From Stramonita haemastoma (lineage: Eukaryota; Mollusca; Gastropoda; Neogastropoda; Muricidae): a stretch of DNA of 64,000 nucleotides. The notes beneath the pieces were generated by a model that was not told where the DNA came from, ran no database searches, and saw only the letters and a list, made by a program, of their open reading frames with translations. Positions 11,931 to 25,510 of the stretch are shown piece by piece (position 1 is the first letter of the stretch; every line of letters begins with the position of its first letter). A program made the position numbers and the translations under genes. The stretch covers positions 59,094,130 through 59,158,129 of the forward strand of contig CM060322.1 in the NCBI GenBank assembly GCA_030674155.1. Direction: 5' to 3'.

Positions 11931-12037
11931 GTGTGTGTGTGTGTGTGTTTCTTAACTGAATACTTAACTTTCAAAATGATGGAGAAGTTTTCATTGGCTG
12001 CCTGCACTTGTTCTTTTTCACTACTATTTCCTTAATA

Positions 12038-12111
<74 letters not shown>

Positions 12112-12112
12112 A
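11777..12112. repeat. (GT)n and (CA)n arrays in opposite orientation
   Basis: A 170-bp (GT)n tract (11777-11948) is followed, after about 90 bp of unique sequence, by a (CA)n tract (12039-12110). The two could pair as an inverted repeat. The counterpart is at 18971-19280. Confidence 0.88.
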
Positions 12113-12205
12113 AGACTAAGACATCCTAGGAAGATAGACCCGTAGGGGAAGGGGGTAGCCTTAGAATACAGCAGTACAAAGTACTAGTTAAAGGTTTAGT
12201 CATAA

Positions 12206-12209
12206 AGAG

Positions 12210-12292
<83 letters not shown>

Positions 12293-12338
12293 AGAGAGGC
12301 AATTTCTTTTATTCGAGGATAATGAGAGGGAGAGAGAG

Positions 12339-12426
<88 letters not shown>

Positions 12427-12728
12427 ACATACATACATACATACATACATACATACATACATACATACATACATACATACATACATACATACATACATAC
12501 ATACATACATACATACATACATACATACATACATACATACATACATACATACATACATACATACATACATACATACATGCAAACATAGATGCATACATAC
12601 ATACATACATACATACATACATACATACATACATACATACATACATACATACATACATACATACATACATACATACATACATACATACATACATACATGC
12701 AAACATAGATGCATACATACAGACAGGG

Positions 12729-12759
<31 letters not shown>

Positions 12760-12762
12760 GGC
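12206..12762. repeat. (GA)n, (GAAA)n, (CATA)n and (CAGA)n array
   Basis: A purine tract (12206-12426, including GAAA units) is followed by about 290 bp of (CATA)n with two identical interruptions 'tgcaaacatagatgc' (near 12577 and 12697), then (ACAG)n. The two interruptions 120 bp apart show an internal duplication of the array. The counterpart at 19376-19822 has only one interruption and a much shorter (CATA)n. Confidence 0.9.
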
Positions 12763-13900
12763 AAAGCTGTAAAGGAAGACCAGTTTCTCCAGCCCCAGCA
12801 CTGTAGTGCTGTCTGTCATTTCTTTCTGCTGCACACTTCCTTCCTGCCCCTCCCTGCACATGGCAACACCCCCCCCCCCCCCACCTACAGCTCACAGACT
12901 GCAGTCAAGACAAGCACGCAGAAAACAAACAAGCAAACACAAACAAACAAACAAACAAACAACAAACAAACACAAACTTTGGAGTTTTCAAACCTGCCCG
13001 GAATGGATCACCATGCACAGGGTTGGCAGGAAAACTCGACCCCAAGCATGGAATCTGATCGATTTGTCTGCAGTGATGAATTATGGAAGGTAGCCAGGCT
13101 AGGTTAGACAGACAGACAGACAGACAGACAGGCAGACAGACAGACACAGACACCCGACCTTCTCTGAATGGATCCCTGGGGCCTGTGTGAAGTGAGATTT
13201 CATCGATTTCAATTTGCATAGATCTCTGTACAAACTGTGATTGGACAAAGTCACATATGTTCTGAAATGAAGCTGTGAAGCAATGTCATAGTCTCCAACA
13301 CTTTTGTAGCTATTCCTACAAACATCCTTACCCCCCCCCCCCCCCCATAACCCTTCCCCTCTCCCCAATCCTTGTCAGCAGTCATGCAATAACTGAAGAA
13401 ACCTGTTTTCAGTATCACAATCAAAATCAGAAAATATTCACCGCCACCAGAGTCATATGGACTCATTTGACTCAAAGTAATGAACTGTTGATACCTCAAT
13501 ACAACGTGCTGTTCACCCGGTCAGCATGTCTAAAATGATGTAGATGAAAAAAAAACCCCACAATGTTGCATTCTAACTGATCTTGATTGTTGTCTTTCTG
13601 TTAAAACAGGTTAGTTATTTCATAATGAGTTATTTCAGCTTGATGATCATGTGTCACAATCATATTGCTTGATTTGCCGATATCGTTCATATATGATGTA
13701 TCTTTGCCTCCAGCATCTAGAGTTACCCAGAAGGTTCAGAAGCCTATCAATCAGTTAGCTCCCCTTCCTGCATGGGGTCACGGTGACCTCTGTTTCGATG
13801 GCTTCTCCACGTTTCCGCTTGGTCGTTGTGAGTTCCTCTGTCTTCAGGGTCTGCTGGTCTGTGGAGCATTGTCTTTGAAACATAGGAGGACAACAGCCTG

Positions 13901-14000
13901 NNNNNNNNNNNNNNNNNNNNNNNNNNNNNNNNNNNNNNNNNNNNNNNNNNNNNNNNNNNNNNNNNNNNNNNNNNNNNNNNNNNNNNNNNNNNNNNNNNNN
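13901..14000. other. Assembly gap, exactly 100 N
   Basis: 100 consecutive N are a conventional placeholder for a gap of unknown size. The gap lies exactly between the two copies of the 7-kb segment. Confidence 0.99.
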
Positions 14001-14199
14001 CTGAATCTTGTGAAAGCAAATCAAAGTGCTTACATTCAACTTGTACAAACACATCCAACCAGTCACAACAAGATTCACAAATTTAATTAAATTTACACAC
14101 ACACACACACACCACACACACACACACACACACAACACACACACACACACACACACCACACACACTGCCAACTCCACCCCCCTCCTCAACAACAACAAC

Positions 14200-14430
14200 A
14201 AAAAGTCCTTCAGATGAGACTGTAAACCTAGGTCCTGTGTAAAAAACATATGCAGAGCATATTGTGAATACTTAAACCTGTTCCACTTTTCAGAAGAGTA
14301 GGTTATTGTGTTGGGGGTGGGGGGGCAGATGACAAAATTTACAAAGCCGCATACTACACATAGGGACTGGATACTGGATGTAGAAAAAGCACATGAGTAC
14401 TTATTCTATGATCCTCAAAATAATAGACCC
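14200..14430 (+). mobile_element. SINE-1 fragment (counterpart of 6889-7135)
   Basis: Same truncated SINE-1 fragment at the same place in the second copy of the segment. It carries a shorter G-run and a longer C-run. Confidence 0.75.
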
Positions 14431-14948
14431 CCCCCCCCCCCATACACACACACACTCACAAAACAACAAAAACACATACACACAAACATTCACACAAACA
14501 TGCACACGAACCAGCAGCAGCACCACAAGCAAACCTGACAGATTCAAAGAAAATGACACACCAGCCTACATGTCTGGAAGAAGAGAATGGCAGACATAGG
14601 ACGAGAATCATGAGGTGACAATGGAAAAGAGGAGGGGGTATGAAAAGGAAATAGGGGGAGGGGGGGGGGGGATGTTCATTTCATGACAAATACTGGACGA
14701 CCATGGGACTAATCAGATAAGGTAAATGACTTCCTCCACTGTTCTCAGGCTAATTTTCCCCCCTCTGTATTACCTCTCTTGAACACTGAAAAAAAACCGT
14801 TTCTTCAAACGAGGTTTACACTTGTTCTTTGTTCGTTTTTTTATTTATTAAAAACAACAACAACGACAACACCTTTTGAGTTAAAGCTAATCTGAATCAA
14901 ACAACAACATACAAATTAAAAGGTGTGAAACTGGCATAAAACTGCTCG

Positions 14949-15065
<117 letters not shown>

Positions 15066-15075
15066 CCCCCCCCCA

Positions 15076-15424
15076 GGACGGATAGCCTAGTGGTCAGAAC
15101 ATTGGGCTGGCAATTTGATGACCCGGGTTCGATTCCAGTCGAGGAGATTTTTCTCCTGGAGTTAACATCCGTGCTGAATCCACTCTCCGCAAAAGTCCTT
15201 CGGATGAGACTTTAAACCGAGGCCCCGTGTGCGAATGCATGCAGAACATCTTGCGCACACGTTAAATCCTGTTCCGCTTTTCGTAAGAGTAGGCCATCGT
15301 GTGCCGGTGGGAACAGATGACATTTACAAAACTGCATACACACGGGGACTGGATGTAAAAAAAAACTCGATTGCTTATTCCATTATCCTCGATATAAAAG
15401 AATAATTAAAATAAAATAAAATCT
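15076..15424 (+). mobile_element. SINE-1, full length (counterpart of 7759-8108)
   Basis: A-box-like 'tagcctagtgg', the B box 'ggttcgattcc' and the same body as 7759-8108. The tail here reads 'attaaaataaaataaaat' and not (TCAAA)n, so the tails differ although the insertion site is the same. Confidence 0.88.
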
Positions 15425-16808
15425 CTTGAGAGTAGTTACCCTTACAGGCTGGCAGGACCCCCCCCCCCCCCCCCCCTCAACAGGTCCCCCAATTTTGTTT
15501 TTGGCAAATTTGTGCTGCGACCAATAGGACAGCAGCTGAAGACAGGCATAAACAGAATGAACTGCTTCCATCGGAAGAAACGAGAGGTATGTCACCAGTA
15601 GTCTTTAATTAATTAGTACTGAGTTATATACCAACCCCCCAAAACAAAACAAAACAAAACAAAACAAAACAAAACAACAAAAACAACAAGCAACAACAAC
15701 AACAACAAACATCCAACCCAACCAACAAGCAAACTTATTCACACAAGTACAAATATGACTCTAGATGTCACGGACTTTGAATCTGGTCTCTGCATAAAGA
15801 AGTTAGCTAAAATATGCTGAGATCTAGCAAGATCTAAAAACTGAGCGAACCAGGAGGAGACTACTCTCCCCTTTCAGGCGCACTTGGCAAAAGCGTACCT
15901 GTGCGTTTCCCTCCCTTTCCCAATCCATCGTAAAGGGAAAAACGGCATGGGGCTGTTGATGATAGGTGCTACATTTCTGAATGCAGGAAAAAATAAACCA
16001 TGCGCTATTTCTAGTCAGTTACTGATTTCAAGGCCTTTACTTCCGTTTCATTGAACTGGGGACTGTAACCACCATGAGGGACTGGACTGGAATCTCCTTT
16101 CCAGAGAAGCCAGTATTTTGACAGACCTGGTTTCCTCAGAACATTTTTCTGATCGTTGAGGGCAGAAGATAAAGCATCTGAAAATAAGTTTCTAGCCACT
16201 TTCATTTAAACCAGCAAAAAAATAATAACAATCACACAAAAAAAGGCAAAAAAAAAAGACAGAAAAAAAAGATCATCAAAACATTCTCAGTTAACATAAA
16301 CATACACAAACGAAAGCCGTCGAGTATGAAAACTGTACGCACCCCGTAAAGAATCTGTACTGAGGTTTTTATCACACTCACCTCACCCTTCTCTACCTAA
16401 CATCCCCACCCCCATTTCCCCAGCCCCTCCCACCTCTTCTCCTGCCCCCCCCCTCCTCTCCTCCCTTCTTTCTCCTCTCTCCTCTCCTCCCCACCCAGGA
16501 GTTAGCAGCTTATCAGTCTCGGCACTGGCCACTGTGGTGACGCTCTGTACCGCACCTGTGCTGTGCTGTGCTGCGCTGTGCTCCTCCCTACAGTGTCCTG
16601 CTGTATGCCCCACGCCCTGCAGTATTGACTGTGCTGCGCTGCGCTGTGCTGTGCTGTGCTGTGCTGTGCTGTGCTGTGTTCACTTATCGAATCCTGTATT
16701 GGGCCATGCCCTGTCACTGTCAGTGTGTTCCCAACTTGTTGCTGTGTGGTTGTAAAGGGCCGGGCCGCCAAGCTGTGTGTTCTTCTTTCAATTCAGGGTA
16801 AGTGTGTG

Positions 16809-16884
<76 letters not shown>

Positions 16885-17071
16885 TGTGTGTGTGTGTGTG
16901 TTGTTGTGGTTTAATTTAAAGTCTATTCACACTTGGTGATATTAGACTAAACAAACATACAAACAAACAAAAAACCTACAATAAAATATTTACAGAAGAC
17001 TTGGAAATAGTTCTAGCAACGTCAGTAATTAACGGTTTTCTCGAAACTATGTTCAATGGTTCCCTTTGAAG

Positions 17072-17170
<99 letters not shown>

Positions 17171-17726
17171 AGTGATATCAAACACATGCCTTTTTTAAGG
17201 GTCTTGTTGGTGGAATTATTTCTGGTTAAACTGATTGGGAGAAGGTTGCTTCATGGCAATGATGGTTAGGAATTGTGTGAGAACATCAGCTGTAAAAACT
17301 CAAACCAGAATAGGATGATAACTTGTGCATTTAAGAGGAAGAAAAACTTTTCGGCAGTCGTCTGATCATTCTGCCTTCACTTCTCCTTCTGTTTCAGTTT
17401 TCTGTTCTGTGACATGTATATATTAAAAAAAATCTATTTTATTTATTATTTATCTTATGTGCATACTGTGGCATTGTGCCTGGCAGTCAGCGTTACATCA
17501 TAGTTTCCTAGGGACAGGTCAGTGACATGACTGTGGCATGACAGATCGACACAGTGTGAGGAGTCACACACCTGACAGCAGCACTGCCTCCTGATGACTG
17601 TGCTCTCCTTGTCACCACTGCCTTCTTCCTATCTTCTCCATGGAACACCCCCATTTACTGAGGTCAACTTCATTGAAGAATAGGACCCCCCCCTCTCTCT
17701 TCTCTCTCTCTCTCTCTCTCCTCACA

Positions 17727-17838
<112 letters not shown>

Positions 17839-18179
17839 ATTCGTTCACACTTAAACAAACCCAAATAAACAAACAAGCCCCAGCAACAAAACCCTCATCA
17901 ATAATGCTGTGTCTGCACACCCACACGCTGGTTATTCCCAGAGTGTTACAGGCCTACGTGTTTACACTGCAGTCTGTTTAGCCAGCACTGGCTCTGTCTG
18001 ACGGCTTCGGTGTCAGGACACAGCAGAGCAGAGCAGAGCTAGCCAGGTAGCTAGGTTATATATCGGCGATCTGAATGCTGCCCTGGGTGATAAAGTGCTG
18101 TATGCCGTGTGTCGTGAGCCGCCCATAGCAGTGCAGCGGTGCTTTTGAATAGGCCTCTCTCCCCAGTCACTGCTGCAGG

Positions 18180-18917
18180 CCTATGGGCTGTCTATGAATG
18201 GCCGATAGATTATGGCCTGTGTATGGCCTATAGATTATGGACTATGGCTATGTATGGCCTATAGAATTATTGGCCTGTGTATGGCCTATAGATTATAGAC
18301 TATGGCTATGTATGGCCTATAGACTATGGGCTATGTCTATGAATGGCCGATAGATTATGACCTGTGTATGGCCTAGAGACTATGGACTATGGCTATGTAT
18401 GGCCTATAGACTATGGACTATGTATGACCTATGGACTATGGACTATGGCTATGTATGGCCTATAGACTATGTCTATGTATGGCCTATAGACTATGGACTA
18501 TGGCTATGAATGGCCTGTAGACTATGTCTATGTATGGCCTATAGACTATGGACTATGGCTATGTATGGCCTGTAGACTATGGACTATGGCTATGTATGGC
18601 CTATAGACTATGTCTATGTATGGCCTATAGACTATGGACTATGGCTATGTATGACCTATGGACTATGGACTATGGCTATGTATGGCCTGTAGACTATGGA
18701 CTATGCTATGTATGCCTATAGACTATGGACTATGGCTATGTATGGCCTATAGACTATGGACTATGGCTATGTATGGCCTATAGACTATGGACTATGTTGA
18801 CCTATGGATATGGACTATGTATGGCCTATAGACTATGGACTATGTATGACCTATGGACTATGGCCTATGTATGGCCTATAGACTATGGACTATGTATGGC
18901 CTATAGACTATGGCTGA
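18180..18917. repeat. About 31-bp minisatellite (counterpart of 10945-11722)
   Basis: The words are the same as in the first copy but in a different order and number. Confidence 0.88.
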
Positions 18918-18978
18918 CCTGGAGTCACAATCACAGCAGACTGAATTGATGGCATATGAATAGACCTAGCTGTGTGTG

Positions 18979-19065
<87 letters not shown>

Positions 19066-19373
19066 TGTGTGTGTTTTCTTAACTTTCAAAATGATGGAGA
19101 AGTTGTCATTGGCTGCCTGCACTTGTGTCTTTTTCACTACTATTTCCTTCAAATATCACACACACTACACACACACACACACACCACACACACACAACAC
19201 ACACACACACACACACACACAACATACATACAACACACACACACACACACACACGCCGCCACACACACACACACACATACAGAGAAGACTAAGACATCCT
19301 AGGAAGATAGACCCGTAGGGGAAGGGGTAGCCTTAGAATACAGCAGTACAAAGTACTAGTTAAAGGTTTAGTC

Positions 19374-19550
<177 letters not shown>

Positions 19551-21359
19551 CAATTACTTTTAATTCGAGATAATGAGAGGGAGAGAGAAAAGAAAGAAAG
19601 AAAAAATAATAAAAGAAAAAAATAAAAAAAGTAAGACGAGAAGAGAGAGAGAGAGAGAAGAAGAGAGAAGCAGAGATGAGTAATAAAATACATACATACA
19701 TACATACATACATACATACATACATACATACATACATACATACATACATACATACATACATACATACATACATACATGCAACATAGATGCATACATACAG
19801 ACAGAAGAGACAGACAGACAGAGGCAAAGCTGTAAGGAAGACCAGTTTCTCCAGCCCCAGCACTGTACTGCTGTCTATCATTTCTTTCTGCTGCACATTT
19901 CCTTCCTGCCCCTCCCTGCACATGGCAACCCCCCCCCCCCCACCTACAGCTCACAGACTGCAGTCAAGACAAGCACGCAGAAAACAAACAAACAAACAAA
20001 ACAACAAAACAAACACACAAACTTTGGAGTTTTAAAACCTGCCCGGAATGGATCACCATGCACAGGGTTAGCAGGAAAACTCGACCCACAGCATGGAATC
20101 TGATCGATTTGTCTGCAGTGATGAATTATGGAAGGTAGCCAGGCTAGGTTAGACAGACAGACAGACAGACAGACAGGCAGACAGACAGACACAGACACCC
20201 GACCTTCTCTGAATGGATCCCTGGGGCCTGTGTGAAGTGAGATTTTATCGATTTCAATTTGCATAGATCTCTGTACAAACTGTGATTGGACAAAGTCACA
20301 CATGTTCTGAAATGAAGCTGTGAAGCAATGTCATAGTCTCCAACACTTTTGTAGCTATTCCTACAAACATCCTTACCCCCCCCCCCCTACCCTTCCCCTC
20401 TCCCCAATCCTTGTCAGCAGTCATGCAATAACTGAAGAAACCTGTTTTCAGTATCACAATCAAAATCAGAAATTATTCACCGCCACTAGAGTCATATGGA
20501 CTCATTTGACACAAAGTAATGAACTGTTTATACCTCAATACAACGTGCTGTTCACCGGCCAGCATGTCTAAAATGATGTAGATGAAAAAACCCCCCCACA
20601 ATGTTGCATTCTAACTGATCTTGATTGTTGTCTCTGTTAAAACAGGTTAGTTATTTCATAATGAGTTATTTCAGCTTGATGATCATGTGTCACAATCATA
20701 TTGCTTGATTTGCCGATATCGTTAATATATGATGTATCTTTGCCTCCAGCATCTAGAGTTACCCAGAAGGTTCAGAAGCCTATCAATCAGTTAGCTCCCC
20801 TTCCTGCTTGGGGTCACGGTGACCTCTGTTTCGATGGCTTCTCCACGTTTCCGCTTGGTCGTTGTGAGTTCCTCTGTCTTCAGGGTCTGCTGGTCTGTGG
20901 ACTATTGTCTTTGAAAGCGGATAGTGAGGACAACAGCCTGGCGTGATTCTCCCTGTGTCTGGTGCTGCAGCAAGTCAGCTGTTGACTGTCATCACTGGTG
21001 ATGTCTGCATTAGCGGAACCAGTCACACTGCCCCCTGAGTATCACTGTAGTGATCCGTACAGAGTAGGCCTACAGCCTTACTGGCTCTATGCATGAGTGT
21101 GTGTGTGTGTGTGTATGTGTGTGCGCGTGCGTGCGCGCGGGCGCCTGAGCGCATGCACACAAGTGTTCGTGTGCGAGCGGGCATGTGGACGCATATACGT
21201 TCAATACGAATGAACTTTCTGCACAGATATGTGTAAGAGAAGCGGTAAGCTGGTCTCAGAGATAAAGACGGAGGCACTGTGTTTTTCTTCACCGCAGTGT
21301 CCAAGCTTATCAGGCAGACTGCTGGGGCTGGGTGAAGCCTGGCTGCACAGAAATGCGGG

Positions 21360-21389
21360 GGGAGGGGGGGGGGGGGGGGGGGGGGGGGT
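21360..21389. repeat. G homopolymer
   Basis: About 27 G with one or two A interruptions. Length is unreliable. Confidence 0.8.
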
Positions 21390-21403
21390 GGCTACTGTTG
21401 GGA

Positions 21404-21720
21404 AGTAAGGGTTAGGTAAAGGTGTCCCATAAAAGTGTCCCATAACCTATGGGATCGTTGGAGAGCCAGGTATCACAGACCTCAGCTTCTCTTGGGGCCA
21501 GCATGTTGAGGGCGACGCCCATCTCCTCTCCCTCGCTGCTTTACCTTCCCGGACCCTAAAGAGGGCAGGTACCCATTGACAGCTGGGTGGACTTGGGGAA
21601 CTGTACTAAAGCCAAGGCCCGCAAACGGTCACCCATCCACTTGGTAGCCACGCTCAACGCCGCTCAACCTTAGCTTGGGCAAAGCCAGTGTTCTGACCAC
21701 TGAGGTGTCCTGTCCCTAAG
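21404..21720 (-). mobile_element. SINE-4, tRNA-related repeat (copy 1)
   Basis: Read on the minus strand, it begins 'ttagggacaggacacctcag' and continues 'tggtcagaacactggctttg', which resembles the 5' half of a tRNA (A-box-like 'cctcagtggtcag'). The B box is not clear ('ggttgagcg'). The rest ('ctctttagggtcc', 'gggcgtcgccctcaacatgc', 'gctgaggtctgtgatacc') recurs at 48096-48292 on the same strand. The 3' side carries 'gggacacctttac', the motif that is amplified in the minisatellite at 47385-47880. Confidence 0.6.
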
Positions 21721-21749
21721 TAGGGATCAGGGTGGCTGAAAGGGAGGGG

Positions 21750-21846
21750 GGGGTGGTGGTGGTGGTGGGGTGGTGGTGGTGTGGTGGTGAGGTGGTGGTG
21801 GTGGTGGTGGTGATGGTGGTGGTGGTGGCGGTGGTGGTGGTGGTGA
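21750..21846. repeat. (GGT)n microsatellite
   Basis: GGT triplets with single interruptions. The His-rich minus-strand frame is an artefact. Confidence 0.9.
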
Positions 21847-22264
21847 TAGGTTTTTTCCTTCTTGTCAGTGCACACTATTCTGAAAGAAAAGCGGACCACC
21901 TCTGAGGCAGACATCATTCAGTTTGTTTCCTGTTCCTGCTGCAGATGTTCTGTGGAAACAACAGAAAAATAGAACCTGACGTGGGGGCACACACAACACC
22001 ACGCACACAGACAGACAGACAGACAGACACACACACACACACACAACACACACACACACCGAAGCAAACAGACGGGCAGACACACAGACAGAGGATATAA
22101 CGTGAGCAATGAACTATCGACATGAAAAGAACACACACACATATATATATATAAAACCGTTGTGGTGATTTCCCCATGCTTTGCTCCCCCCTCCTTTCCT
22201 TTCTTTTGGTCACACCCAAACTTGCCCCGGCAGAAAAAGAGAACTGCAAGGTTACCTCACCCTG

Positions 22265-22267
<3 letters not shown>

Positions 22268-22358
<91 letters not shown>

Positions 22359-22500
22359 AGACCCTGTTGACAGTGTACAGCTAACCTGTGTGGGGAACAC
22401 GTCTTCTGTGGTGTCTGTGTCAGGGCTGTGTCAACTGTTGTGGAGTTATCAATACATTGCCTACCCTGTATCAATGAATGAATGAATGAATGAATGAATG

Positions 22501-22553
<53 letters not shown>

Positions 22554-22741
22554 AGACAGACAGACAGACAGAAGACAGGAGAGAGACAGAAAAGAGAGAG
22601 AGACAGACAGAGGAGACAGAGACAGAGAGAGACAGAGACAGAGAGAGATCCGTGTTTCTATAGACCTATGCAAGCAGTGTGGGTGTCAATTCAAAAGCCT
22701 ATCCCTAAGCTTTTTGTGTGACACACACACAGAGTTTTGTG

Positions 22742-22824
<83 letters not shown>

Positions 22825-22838
22825 GCGCGCGGCGCGCC

Positions 22839-22904
<66 letters not shown>

Positions 22905-22905
22905 A
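22268..22905. repeat. (GA)n, (GAAT)n, (CAGA)n, (CA)n and (GA)n cluster
   Basis: (GA)n at 22268-22355, (GAAT)n at 22473-22503, (GA)n with CAGA units at 22504-22650, (CA)n at 22745-22823, the CpG-rich junction 'cgcgcgcggcgcgcc' at 22824-22838 and (GA)n at 22843-22902. No gene is visible. Confidence 0.9.
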
Positions 22906-23216
22906 TGATCTTTCCTTCTTGTTGTTTTACGTTAAATTTACTGAATCTGCCCTCCCCCCCCCCCCCCCACTTTCCCCTCTTTTTTCTCGTCTTCTCTTAT
23001 CTCCCTTCCCAGCCCCTGTGTCCCAAACCACAGAAACTGTCATGCAGTGTGGCCAGGGCCAGTCGACAACGACGGAGCCCATCCTTTTTCAGGGCTGAGA
23101 ATGCATGCCGGGCATGATCGTATCATAGCTGGCTTAGTCTTGTACAGTGGAGGGATGATTTGCTGATCTGTGGGCAAGGTGACTGTGTGTCTTGCACCGG
23201 GGATTTGAGTATCTGC

Positions 23217-24106
23217 CTTCACCTTCACCTTGACCTTGACCTATTCTGTAGCCTGGTCGACCGTTGGGGCACCACTGAAGAGTTTGCAATCAGCTTCCTC
23301 CACTTCTTGCAGTTCTCAGCTTTCTGCAGTGTGTAGTTCCGATCAACTGTCCACTCTCTGATGTTGTCTTCCCATCGTTTTCTCTGTCTGCCTCTTCGTC
23401 TCCCTCCCCTTACTGTTCCCTGTAAGACTGTCTTGGTCAGTCCAGATGTTCGTGAGACGTGCCCCTACCACTTCAGTTTGTGTTTTTTTCACTGAAGTCA
23501 GGAGCTCCTCAAATTGTCCAATGGCGTTTTCAGTTCTGGTTTTCACTGTTCACTTCCTCGTTGGTTATGTGACCTCTGTACGATATACCAAGGAGTTTGC
23601 GAAAGCAGCTCATGTTCATTGCCTGTATCCTTCTTTCAATGTCTGCCGTTAAGGTCCATGTTTCACATGCGAACAAAAATATGGACACGACCAGGGAATG
23701 CATCAGTCTGATCTTGAAGCTGATGGCGATGTTCTTGTCATTCCAGAGGACTTTAAGTTTGGTCATTGCAGCTGTGGTCTGGGTTATCCTGGAGAGAATT
23801 TCAGGTTTTGATCCTTCATCTGATACTGTAGCTCCCAGATATTTGAAACTATGGACGGTCCCGATTTTCTTTACCATCTATAATTACGTGATTGATGATG
23901 CCATTGGCACTATTTGTCATCAGCTGGGTTTTCTCTGCACTGATCTGCATGCCATATGCTGAAGAGACTTCATCAAGGTGATTTACCGGGATGACTAGCT
24001 CTTGCTCTTCTCCAGCTAGGCCATCGATGTCATGGGCAAAACAGTTTGTAACTGTCCTGCCTCCAGTGCTGACCATTCCCTCATGGTTTTCAGGTGCAGC
24101 AGACAT
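23217..24106 (-). pseudogene. Dead non-LTR retrotransposon reverse transcriptase (C-terminal part)
   Basis: The minus strand encodes, in at least three frames, pieces of a LINE reverse transcriptase. The palm region (24106 to about 23860) shows 'STGGRTVTNCFAHDIDGLAG', where the usual F-A-D-D catalytic core reads F-A-H-D, followed by 'YGMQISAEKTQLM'. After a frameshift near 23870 comes 'VHSFKYLGATVSDEGSK' and 'LFACETWTLTADIERRIQAM', the thumb and connector typical of RTE/CR1-like elements. Then, in another frame, the basic C-terminal tail follows (23546-23343). The endonuclease and most of the RT are absent. The 3' end carries tandem 'ggtcaa/ggtgaa' hexamers. Replacement of the first catalytic Asp and the frameshifts make it inactive. 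Confidence 0.85.
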
Positions 24107-24569
24107 TACTGTCTAAGATGTTGAAGAATTGGGGGACAGCAGACATCCTTCGTGTTTTCCGACTGTGGTTCGGAACCAGTCTCTATGTTGCTGTCATAGT
24201 AGGCTGCACTGGTTGCCTTGTTATGGGGGCATTCTATGGCTCTCGTCAGGTCAGCACTGATCTTGTACAGCCTAGAGTATTTTGTTTAAGGTGAAGAACT
24301 GGCAGAGAAGTGGAGTGACAGCCAGTGTCATTTCCAAGGAGGGAAAGTCCTCAAGCACAGGACACCTCCACCAGCAGTAACATAGTGGCTTTGACCCCGC
24401 GGCTGGGATTACCTGAGATCAGGGATCTGACGCTTTTGTCCTGCGTGTATTTCTGTTCCATAGCAAACTATGTCCATGATGAAAAACAACTGTGTTGGTG
24501 ATGAGAAAACAATAACAAAACAAACAAAAACAAACTATGTAGGCCTGTCCACAACACGCATTTACATGG

Positions 24570-24655
24570 CAGCACCCGAAGTCGGAATGTGGCTACCTTA
24601 ATGCACATGAATGCTTCTTCAGTTATCCTCGAAATGAATAAATAAATAAATAACA
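24570..24655 (+). mobile_element. Short SINE-like 3' end with (AATA)n tail
   Basis: 'cgaagtcggaatgtggctacc' matches 53762-53782 (SINE-2), and the end 'ttatcctcgaaatgaataaa' resembles the SINE-1 terminus. It appears to be a small chimaeric or diverged 3' fragment. Confidence 0.45.
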
Positions 24656-24761
24656 CAAAACAAAAACGATGGTTTACAGAAATAAAGCTGCAAAGAAGAG
24701 AAGGGTAGGTAGATATCCATTTATTTTGCATGGTAGTGGCCACAAATTCCCTTTACTTTGG

Positions 24762-25030
24762 AAGAATTCTGTGTTGTGCATCTCTGCCCAGGATCATCAA
24801 TGTCTGGCTGAAGAATGCAGCAAGCTTCACTGAACCCCGCTGTACACTGTTGCTGCCTGCAAGGTTACAGGAGACTTTCTGGCTTTGCTATCTTATATAT
24901 AATGAATTCTGTGTTGTGCATCTCTGCCCAGGATCATCACTGTCTGCCTGAAGAATGCAGCAAGCTTCACTGAACCCTGTACACTGTTGCTGCATGTACA
25001 GGAGACTTTCTGTCTGCAGCCTTATGTTTT
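24762..25030. repeat. About 140-bp tandem duplication
   Basis: 'gaattctgtgttgtgcatct' and the following 120 bp occur at 24764 and again at 24904. The second copy leads directly into the 57-bp array. Confidence 0.8.
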
Positions 25031-25510
25031 GTTATCTAAATTATATATGAAGAGTTCTAAGAGTTCTGTCTGCAGCCTTATGCTTTGTTATCTTATATTA
25101 TATATGAAGAGTTCTAAGAGTTCTGTCTGCAACCTTATGTTTTGTTATCTTATATTATATATGAAGAGTTCTAAGAGTTCTGTCTGCAGCCTTATGCTTT
25201 GTTATCTATATTATATATGAAGAGTTCTAAGAGTTCTGTCTGCAAACCTTTGTTTTGTATCTATATATATTGAAGAGTTCAAGAGTTCTGTCTGAGCCTT
25301 ATGCTTGTTATTATATTATATATGAAGAGTTCTAAGAGTTCTGTCTGCAGCCTTATGCTTTGTTATCTATATTTTATATGAAGAGTTCTAAGAGTTCTGT
25401 CTGCAGCCTTATGCTTTGTTATCTCTATTATATATGAAGAGTTCTAAGAGTTCTGTCTGCAGCCTTATGCTTTGTTATCTATATTATATATGAAGAGTTC
25501 TAAGAGTTTT
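25005..25510. repeat. 57-bp tandem repeat, about 9 copies
   Basis: The unit contains 'gaagagttctaagagttctg', 'tctgcagccttatgctttgt' and 'tatctatattatatat'. Copies start near 25051, 25108 and 25165 and continue to 25510. Within each unit 'agagttct' is itself repeated. Confidence 0.9.

Noticed and set aside
12196..12895. Frames of 150-231 codons rich in Met/Tyr/Val/Cys and Leu/Ser
   Set aside because: Translations of (CATA)n and (GA)n. They are not conserved between the two copies of the segment.
13665..13890. Frame entering the gap ('MLDLPISFIYDVSLPPASRV'), also present at 20701
   Set aside because: It is present in both copies, but no domain or splice structure is evident and the frame ends soon after 20940 in copy 2.
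25005..25510. CRISPR-like regular repeat
   Set aside because: The 57-bp units are contiguous, with no unique spacers, and the setting is eukaryotic. The same reasoning excludes the other tandem arrays.
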